Assembly (NCBI RefSeq): GCF_003515705.1
Contig: NZ_QWEH01000009.1
Coordinates: 62,001 to 126,000, forward strand
DNA from: Oceanobacillus profundus
GTDB lineage: Bacteria > Bacillota > Bacilli > Bacillales > Amphibacillaceae
Direction: 5' to 3'
DNA length: 64,000 bases
Shown: piece by piece, positions 58,489 to 64,000 of the stretch
How positions within the stretch are numbered: position 1 is the first letter of the stretch
Layout: each line of letters opens with the position of its first letter
Position numbers and translations under genes: made by a program
Notes under the pieces: model-generated
Seen by the model: the letters and a program-made list of their open reading frames with translations, nothing else
The model's database searches: none
Told to the model about the DNA's origin: nothing

Positions 58489-59125
58489 GGGGACGTTACG
58501 GATTCGACAGGGGTAGTTTGAGCTCAGGTCGCACGTCGAGGTTACGACTCGTAAACCGTTATTCGCCTAAATATAACTGGCAAAGAAAACAATTACTCTT
58601 TAGCAGCTGCGTAAGTAGCACTAAAGGATCCTTCCTGTCACTCGCCCGTGGTGCAGATTGAAGGGTCTCAACTGAAGCGGGCTATGCTGGTATCCTCCGT
58701 CTGAGGATCTCCAGGTGAACTGAATCAGACTAGCTATCTGAAAGCCTGTTGATAGGCTGCAGGATTAGCGAATGATAATATATCAACTACGCGTGTAGAA
58801 GCCTGAGTGCCGATATCTCTGGACGTGGGTTCGATTAGTAATTTAGTCGCCTTTTGTGGTAACACAAAAGTGATAACTCGGCTTTATCGGTGAAACCTAA
58901 GTTGTATTTGATGCAATAAGGCAATACCGAGTGGTATGTGGAGCAATCCAACAGCCATCTATCGACTTATAGGCTGCCAATATGGTAGTACTAGGATACG
59001 AAATTCTACCAAGCGTGGTAAATTTACATTTCGTATAATACGCCGAGAAACCTTAAAAATTAGGTTTAAGATATAGTCAGTGCCATGACGAAAGCATGGA
59101 AGAGCATGTCCCACCGTCTCCACCA
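58489..59125 (+). ncRNA. ssrA: Transfer-messenger RNA, gene interrupted by an intron-like insertion
   Basis: The 5' end GGGGACG (58489-58495) pairs with CGTCTCC (59115-59121), followed by A and encoded CCA (59123-59125). TTACGGATTCGACAGGGG is the conserved tmRNA start. The tag reading frame at 58579-58614 (GGC AAA ... GCG TAA) encodes GKENNYSLAAA, so the full tag is AGKENNYSLAAA. Exon 1 runs to 58835 and exon 2 starts at 59109; between them lies a 273-nt group I intron-like sequence in the T-loop. Joining them restores the T-arm GTGGG-TTCGATT-CCCAC. Mature length would be 364 nt. It works with SmpB (57908) in ribosome rescue. Confidence 0.93.
58836..59108 (+). ncRNA. Group I intron in the tmRNA T-loop
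   Basis: The 273-nt insert has group I architecture. P1: exon CGAU plus intron UAG pairs with UUAGUCG (internal guide at 58846-58849), with a U-G pair at the 5' splice site. P2 is CTTTTGTG-GTAA-CACAAAAG (58851-58870). P3 is CTCGGC/GCCGAG (58877-58882, 59042-59047). P7 pairs GAC-(U bulge)-TAT (58974-58980) with ATAGTC in the S-type motif AAGATATAGTC (59068-59078). P8 is AAACCT/AGGTTT and P9 is CCATG/CATGG. A 9-bp stem ATACGAAAT/ATTTCGTAT fills the P7.1/7.2 position, pointing to subgroup IA. The last base is G. No homing-endonuclease gene is present. Confidence 0.88.
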
Positions 59126-59148
59126 ATACATAATGTTGGTGGTTTTTT
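59120..59148 (+). terminator. Terminator overlapping the tmRNA 3' end
   Basis: CCACCAA (59120-59126) pairs with TTGGTGG (59136-59142), then TTTTTT. The 5' arm of the stem includes the encoded CCA, so 3' processing must open this hairpin. Confidence 0.8.
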
Positions 59149-59665
59149 GCCTTTTCAAGAAGTTTGGTTATTCTATAGATTAAAAAAATGTTCTTCAAAT
59201 AATAGTTTACTTCTTAACATAGATTCATTATATTTACCGTTTCTCGGAGTTACGGAATCATATTTATTTAGCATTGGCATGGATCTTCATCAGTCCCTGA
59301 AATGACTCATCTTGAATTAGAGCTCACGGGGGATGAGTATCTTCAAATAGAGGAAGAACTTGCAAATCTTGAGATTCACGGAAATCGTACAGATGAAGAT
59401 ATTGCCAAATTGAAAGATCTTTAAGGTATTAGAAACAAGGAAGCAGTGATTCTGCTTGCTTTAAAATTAAAACACATATCATGCAGAGCAAATTCTGATT
59501 ATATTTGAGAATTTAATACGAAAAGGTGTTATGTATCTAAACAATTATTAATCAATTAACAATACTTGAGAACACATATAAAGTACCATTCCCCAAGTAA
59601 ATAATACTAAGACCATCCGTTAAGTTTCATTCTTATAAAATAAACAAACTGTATTCTTATGTTTA
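59149..59665. other. Stretch between ssrA and cadC with a possible gene relic
   Basis: No complete gene is evident. A 40-codon frame at 59302-59424 (MTHLELELTGDEYLQIEEEL, ending EDIAKLKDL) has gene-like composition but no ribosome binding site and may be the C-terminal end of a lost gene. The 3' flank of tmRNA is a frequent integration site for mobile elements, so this may be debris of one. Confidence 0.35.
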
Positions 59666-59743
59666 TTATTCAAATAATCATTTGACTATTTGAATAAAGT
59701 TGCATATATTAATAGTGAATCTATATTCAAATATATGTTTGAA
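59666..59743 (+). promoter_or_regulatory. cad promoter with two CadC/ArsR-type operators
   Basis: TTGACT (59682-59687) and TATATT (59705-59710) are 17 bp apart. Operator 1, TTATTCAAATA-N10-TATTTGAATAA (59666-59697), overlaps the -35. Operator 2, TTCAAA-N6-TTTGAA (59726-59743), lies just after the expected start. Both resemble the TCAAATA-N-TATTTGA operators of CadC/CzrA-type sensors. Confidence 0.75.
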
Positions 59744-59760
59744 CAAGGGGGTAAGATATC

Positions 59761-60126
59761 ATGGTGAAAGATATTTGTGAAGTTACGTGTATTAACGAAG
59801 ATAAAGTGTCAAGAGCTAAACAGCATCTTACGGAACAAAATCCGATGGAAGTAGCTAAAATTTTCAAGGCTTTGGCTGATGATACTAGAATCAAGATTGC
59901 TTATGCTTTATCGTTAGAAGGTGAGTTATGTGTTTGTGATGTGGCAAATATTATAGGTTCTTCAATGGCCACGGCATCCCATCATTTAAGATTACTAAAA
60001 AACTTAGGCCTCGCAACATATCGAAAAAAAGGAAAGCTAGTCTTTTATTCATTAGACGACGAACATGTTAAACAACTTATAGAAATAGCCTTTCAGCATC
60101 AGAAGGAGGCTATTAAAGTTGAATGA
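59761..60126 (+). CDS. cadC: ArsR-family metal-responsive repressor CadC
   Basis: The 121-residue winged-helix repressor has the metal ligands of CadC: an N-terminal Cys pair (CEVTC, residues 6 and 10) and the ELCVCD motif in the alpha-3 helix, plus DNA-recognition [14 protein letters not shown]. Cd2+, Pb2+ or Zn2+ binding releases DNA. GGGG-rich ribosome binding site before ATG 59761. Its stop overlaps the start of cadA, and two matching operators lie upstream. Confidence 0.93.
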   Translation: MVKDICEVTCINEDKVSRAKQHLTEQNPMEVAKIFKALADDTRIKIAYALSLEGELCVCDVANIIGSSMATASHHLRLLKNLGLATYRKKGKLVFYSLDDEHVKQLIEIAFQHQKEAIKVE

Positions 60127-62287
60127 TCCAGTAAAATCCGTAACGGAACATAAACATGTTTATCGCGTTGAGGGGTTCTCCTGTGCGAATTGTGCAGGAA
60201 AGTTCGAAAAGAATGTAAAACAGCTTCCAGGCGTAGAGGATGCGAAAGTCAATTTTGGAGCTTCCAAAATTAATGTTTTTGGAAATACAACTGTCGAAGA
60301 GCTGGAAAAAGCAGGTGCTTTTGAAAATCTTAAAGTAGTTCCTGAAAAGCTTGGAACACATACTTCACATGCGGTTGAAAGGGAGAACAAAGAAGAGAAA
60401 ATCCCCTTTTATAAAAAGCATAGTACATTACTTACGTCGGTATTGTTTCTTGTTTTTGGATACCTATCTCTATATATGAATGGTGAAGGAAACATTGTGA
60501 CGACATTATTATTTTTAGCATCGATGCTGATTGGAGGTTTATCCCTTTTTAGAGTCGGTTTACAAAACTTAATTCGCTTTGAATTTAACATGAAGACCCT
60601 TATGACAGTAGCTGTTATTGGCGGAGCTATTATTGGCGAATGGGCAGAGGTTGCTGTTGTTGTTATTCTCTTTGCAATCAGTGAAGCACTGGAGCGATTT
60701 TCAATGGAAAGAGCAAGACAGTCGATTCATTCCTTAATGGATATCGCTCCCAAAGAGGCTTTCGTTAGACGTAATGGGCAAGAATTAAAAGTTCATGTAG
60801 ATGATATTGTTGTAGGGGATATTATGCTTGTAAAGCCTGGACAGAAAATTGCAATGGACGGTATAGTCGTAAATGGCTATTCTGCTGTCAATCAAGCAGC
60901 TATTACAGGTGAATCAGTTCCTGTTGAAAAATCAGTTGATGATAACGTATTTGCAGGTACATTAAATGAAGAAGGAATACTTGAAGTAAAAATTACAAAG
61001 CTTGTTGAAGATACAACCATTGCTAAAATTATTCATCTGGTAGAGGAAGCGCAAGGAGAACGGGCACCAGCACAAGCTTTTATCGATAAATTTGCGAAAT
61101 ATTACACCCCGATCATCATGATCGTCGCAGCATTAGTTGCGATAGTACCGCCTCTACTCTCTAATGGTAGCTGGGAAACATGGGTATATCAAGGATTAGC
61201 CGTTCTTGTTGTTGGTTGTCCATGTGCACTTGTTATATCGACTCCGATTTCTATTGTCTCAGCGATTGGAAATGCTGCCAAGAAAGGTGTTCTTGTAAAA
61301 GGTGGAGTATATTTAGAAGAAATGGGTACCTTAAAGGCAATTGCATTTGATAAAACAGGAACTCTAACAAAAGGAGTTCCAATTGTAACAGATTTTGAAG
61401 TGCTGTATCAACAAATTGAAGAAAAGGAACTGCTTTCTATTATTACAGCATTGGAAAACCGTTCGCAACATCCGCTTGCTTCAGCAATTATGAAAAAAGC
61501 AGACCAAGAAAATATCCCTTACTCAGAAATAATGGTAGAAGACTTTTCTTCGATTACAGGTCGAGGTATTGAAGGCTCTGTAAATGGAACGACTTATTAT
61601 ATAGGAAGTCCACAACTTTTCAGCGAGTTATTTGTTTCTGATTTTACTCAAGCATTCGAAGACAAGGTTAATTATCTTCAGAATCAAGGGAAAACGGTCA
61701 TGATTATTGGGACGGAACAAAATATTCTTGGCATTATTGCAGTTGCTGATGAAGTACGTGAAATAAGTAAAGAAGTGATTCAAAAGTTAAATCAGTTAGG
61801 CATCAAAAAGACAATTATGTTGACTGGCGATAATAAAGGTACTGCGGATGCAATTGGTGCACACGTAGGCGTATCTGATATTCAGTCAGAATTGTTGCCG
61901 CAGGATAAATTGGATTATATGAAACAATTGAGGTCAGAGTTTGGTAAGGTGGCTATGGTAGGAGATGGTGTTAATGACGCACCTGCATTGGCAGCATCAA
62001 CCGTTGGTATTGCAATGGGAGGAGCTGGTACTGACACAGCTCTAGAAACGGCAGATGTTGCTCTTATGGGAGACGACTTAAGAAAGCTTCCATTCACTGT
62101 AAAACTCAGCCGAAAAGCGCTAAATATAATTAAAGCTAACATTACTTTTGCAATTGCGATTAAGTTTATTGCCTTATTATTGGTTGTGCCTGGCTGGTTA
62201 ACGCTTTGGATTGCCATCCTTTCAGATATGGGCGCGACCATCCTAGTAACGTTAAATGGTTTACGACTTATGAAAGTGAAGGATTAA
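60119..62287 (+). CDS. cadA: Cadmium/zinc-translocating P-type ATPase CadA
   Basis: The 722-residue P1B-ATPase exports Cd2+, Zn2+ or Pb2+. One N-terminal heavy-metal domain with [15 protein letters not shown], the transmembrane CPC motif [12 protein letters not shown], phosphorylation site DKTGTLTKG, the HP motif (SQHPLASAI), and hinge [17 protein letters not shown] 60119 overlaps cadC by 8 nt, with AGAAGGAGG in the cadC end. The HMA and CPC, with cadC context, favour Cd/Zn over Cu. Confidence 0.95.
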   Translation: MNDPVKSVTEHKHVYRVEGFSCANCAGKFEKNVKQLPGVEDAKVNFGASKINVFGNTTVEELEKAGAFENLKVVPEKLGTHTSHAVERENKEEKIPFYKKHSTLLTSVLFLVFGYLSLYMNGEGNIVTTLLFLASMLIGGLSLFRVGLQNLIRFEFNMKTLMTVAVIGGAIIGEWAEVAVVVILFAISEALERFSMERARQSIHSLMDIAPKEAFVRRNGQELKVHVDDIVVGDIMLVKPGQKIAMDGIVVNGYSAVNQAAITGESVPVEKSVDDNVFAGTLNEEGILEVKITKLVEDTTIAKIIHLVEEAQGERAPAQAFIDKFAKYYTPIIMIVAALVAIVPPLLSNGSWETWVYQGLAVLVVGCPCALVISTPISIVSAIGNAAKKGVLVKGGVYLEEMGTLKAIAFDKTGTLTKGVPIVTDFEVLYQQIEEKELLSIITALENRSQHPLASAIMKKADQENIPYSEIMVEDFSSITGRGIEGSVNGTTYYIGSPQLFSELFVSDFTQAFEDKVNYLQNQGKTVMIIGTEQNILGIIAVADEVREISKEVIQKLNQLGIKKTIMLTGDNKGTADAIGAHVGVSDIQSELLPQDKLDYMKQLRSEFGKVAMVGDGVNDAPALAASTVGIAMGGAGTDTALETADVALMGDDLRKLPFTVKLSRKALNIIKANITFAIAIKFIALLLVVPGWLTLWIAILSDMGATILVTLNGLRLMKVKD

Positions 62288-62320
62288 AGACAGGGAAGCT
62301 CTCCATTGGAAGCGACCGTC

Positions 62321-62362
62321 CCCGAAAGTTAGAGCAGAAAATCTAACTTTTGGGTTATTTTT
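62321..62362 (+). terminator. Rho-independent terminator of cadCA
   Basis: CCCGAAAGTTAGA pairs with TCTAACTTTTGGG around an 8-nt loop; TTATTTTT follows. Confidence 0.78.
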
Positions 62363-62463
62363 GATAGGAGAATTATTGAGAGTGCAGTGTTCCCCGCAGC
62401 TTTTTCTTGTTCTGTTCGTTTTCCCTTGAAAGAATGCATTGATTACTGCTAGTCAAGTAAAAG

Positions 62464-62637
62464 TTAAATATATCTCCTTTTATTGAAAAATAATAGATTT
62501 CTAATCTCTACTGGTATCCTTATTGATCCTCTATCGTTTAATATCATTTTATTTTCTATAGTATCTCCGATTAATTTTTGTTGATTATAGGTAAATTTAA
62601 CTTCCTTAATAAAAACCAAACAAAAAATATACTCCAA
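62464..62637 (-). pseudogene. AbrB/SpoVT-domain-like remnant
   Basis: A minus-strand frame of up to 57 codons contains MILNDRGSIRIPVEIRNLL, close to the swapped-hairpin AbrB consensus (DxxGRIxIPxEIR). It stops nine residues later at RRYI, too early for a complete domain, and no ribosome binding site is visible. Its 5' end overlaps the hairpin at 62638. It is most likely a decayed regulator fragment. Confidence 0.3.
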
Positions 62638-62687
62638 CAAAAAATGGTTGCAATCATTGATTTATGATGATTGCAACCATTTTTGTG
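62638..62687. terminator. Strong bidirectional hairpin terminator
   Basis: AAAAATGGTTGCAATCAT pairs with ATGATTGCAACCATTTTT around a 9-nt loop, flanked by A's and T's. It terminates the minus-strand YdhK-like gene. Confidence 0.82.
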
Positions 62688-62716
62688 TCCTGTTTTTCTA
62701 ATGTACTTATAAGAAC

Positions 62717-63328
62717 TCATTCTACAGGTGATAATTCACTTTCTGTTACCCATTTATGGTTCGTTACTTCTTCTCCACCTGTGGTCGGAACGAAATCAAC
62801 CATATATACCGTAGTTTCTTCAGCAGAGTCAATTTTAGCTACTGCCCCATCCATACCTTTCATATGGTCGGCATTCATTGTTACTTCAGTACCTTCTTCT
62901 AATGGAGCATCGTCTGGATTTTCTAACTCTTCATGAATGACCCATTTATGGTCAGTAACTTCCTCTCCGCCAGTTGTTGGGGTATACGAAACAGTATAGA
63001 CTGTTGTATCATATGCACCCACAATAGTCGCTTCAGCACCTTTCATACCTTCCATATGATCTGTCTCTATCATTGCTTGACTTCCAACTTCATATGTTGG
63101 ATTTTCAGCTTCTTCTAAACCCTCAGGGACTTCTCCTGTACTGGACATATTCATTTCAGAATGATCCATACCTTCATGTGAATCAGACTCCGATTCCATA
63201 TCATTTTTCTCCTCCGTATTTGATTCTGTTTCTGTACCTGTGTTTTCTTCTGTTTCATTTGCACATGCTGACAATAACAGTACGGCAATCATAGAAACAA
63301 TACCGATTATAAGTTTATTTCTTTTCAT
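62717..63328 (-). CDS. ydhK: YdhK-like lipoprotein with two DUF1541 repeats
   Basis: A 203-residue lipoprotein: signal peptide MKRNKLIIGIVSMIAVLLLS with lipobox LLSAC, an acidic Glu/Asp/Met/His-rich linker (ESDSHEGMDHSEMNMSS), then two DUF1541 repeats sharing GAxATIVGAYDTTVYTVSY and the PTTGGEEVT(D/N)HKWV signature. GGAGGG precedes ATG 63326-63328. The Met/His-rich linker and location beside cadCA suggest a metal-related role on the cell surface; this is inference. Confidence 0.88.
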   Translation of the reverse strand: MKRNKLIIGIVSMIAVLLLSACANETEENTGTETESNTEEKNDMESESDSHEGMDHSEMNMSSTGEVPEGLEEAENPTYEVGSQAMIETDHMEGMKGAEATIVGAYDTTVYTVSYTPTTGGEEVTDHKWVIHEELENPDDAPLEEGTEVTMNADHMKGMDGAVAKIDSAEETTVYMVDFVPTTGGEEVTNHKWVTESELSPVE

Positions 63329-63921
63329 TTTAAATATCCCTCCAATATTCTAGTTACTATTTAATCTACCCTGTAAATTTGCATTTTATTTGCAGATTCA
63401 CAGCTAGAGAGAAGAATAAGCTAAAAGGCACAGATATAATAAAATGAGAATTTCATTCTGCAAACTTTCTTGACTAATTTTCTATATACTTATTTTAATA
63501 ATAAAAAATGAACTTGATGCATCGTTATCGTTCCATTTGGCCAATGGTATGTATCATAATAGCTTAGTTAGGTTTAAGATATATTTAATCAGAAACTATT
63601 TTTGTGGAGAAATTAAATCTAAAATAATCTTAAAAGGAAGATTTGCAAGAGGCGAAAGAGATAAATAAGAAACTGAGCGTTTGAAATAGGTCTAAAGTAT
63701 TGATTTTGTCGGGATAATTACGATCTGCACAAAAAATGGACACTTTTTAAATAAAATACATAGACCATCATTATCATTTAAAGATAGACAGTGCTTATAC
63801 AGAAATCAGTTAAATAAAATGTGGTTGATGTATTTGCCATATCCCAAAAAATCGAAGGAGCTTTTCTTTTCCTAATTGGTATACTAGATGCATTAACCCA
63901 TATGTAATAAAGGAGTCTTGA
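63329..63921. other. Long AT-rich intergenic region
   Basis: About 590 bp without a supported gene. The last 25 bp contain the AAAGGAG ribosome binding site for ATG 63922. A 27-codon minus-strand frame at 63810-63893 (LVYQLGKEKLLRFFGIW) might be a fragment of a membrane protein but is too short to call. Confidence 0.4.
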
Positions 63922-64000
63922 ATGTTAAATAAACTATCCTTAAAAATTGGATTATTGTTTTTTGTTTTTATCTTGATTGTTGAAATTTTCCTGTATTTCA
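63922..64000 (+). CDS. Start of a membrane protein, probably a sensor histidine kinase
   Basis: AAAGGAG precedes ATG 63922. The first 26 codons read MLNKLSLKIGLLFFVFILIV and then EIFLYF, a short basic start and one transmembrane helix, as in HAMP-type two-component sensors. The rest lies beyond the window, so the assignment is a guess. Confidence 0.4.
   Translation, partial: MLNKLSLKIGLLFFVFILIVEIFLYF

Noticed and set aside
59096-59305. 69-codon open frame starting at the tmRNA 3' end
   Set aside because: It begins inside exon 2 and terminator sequence, has no ribosome binding site and no protein-like motif.
63810-63893. Minus-strand 27-codon frame LVYQLGKEKLLRFFGIW, slightly DedA-like
   Set aside because: Too short, no ribosome binding site, similarity only impressionistic.

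Overview
This window looks like chromosomal DNA of a low-GC, endospore-forming Bacillaceae, closest in style to the Oceanobacillus/Virgibacillus group. The signs are AGGAGG-type ribosome binding sites, TTG/GTG starts, many Rho-independent terminators, the gene order lactate permease - rpoN(sigL) - glutaredoxin - cggR-gapA-pgk-tpiA-gpmI-eno, and secG-estA-rnr-smpB-ssrA. Genus assignment is inference; no 16S gene is present.

Region 1 (1-6.1 kb) is accessory and decaying: two opposite-facing IS3-family fragments, a frameshifted YolD-like gene, a frameshifted unknown gene, several small membrane, lipoprotein and Cys/His-rich proteins, three copies of a short hairpin motif, and an orphan 3' end of a tRNA (a possible integration scar). 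Region 2 (6.1-12.5 kb) is a sigma-54 ketone-body/hydroxybutyrate unit: a PAS-AAA-Fis activator, an upstream palindrome, a consensus -24/-12 promoter, then scoA-scoB-3-hydroxybutyrate dehydrogenase-thiolase-GntP permease. The sigma-54 gene itself lies at 39.3 kb.

Region 3 (12.5-28.2 kb) holds a DUF2200 protein, a GNAT acetyltransferase, aroK, an RNase H-like protein, a five-gene oligopeptide ABC transporter (D-F-A-B-C), a DUF2207 membrane protein, a fumarylacetoacetase-family hydrolase, two alpha/beta hydrolases and a LysR regulator. Region 4 (28.2-38.1 kb) is a glycolate/glyoxylate module: malate synthase G, glcE-glcF-glcD, a second FAH-family protein and an LctP/GlcA-type permease, with candidate cre (CcpA) sites.

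Region 5 (38.2-56.8 kb) is core metabolism: YitT, RpoN, glutaredoxin, the CggR-controlled glycolytic operon, nucleoside hydrolase, nitroreductase, a ptsI with no ptsH beside it, a lipase, secG, estA and rnr. Region 6 (56.8-64 kb) holds zupT, smpB, ssrA (tmRNA), a cadC-cadA metal-efflux operon with two operators, a YdhK-like lipoprotein and the start of a possible sensor kinase.

The most striking observation is that ssrA is split inside its T-loop by a 273-nt sequence with the architecture of a group I intron: P1 with a U-G pair at the 5' splice site, P2, P3, P7, P8, P9, an exact S-type core motif, and a terminal G. Splicing would restore a perfect T-arm. Functional trans-translation in this organism would therefore depend on RNA splicing.
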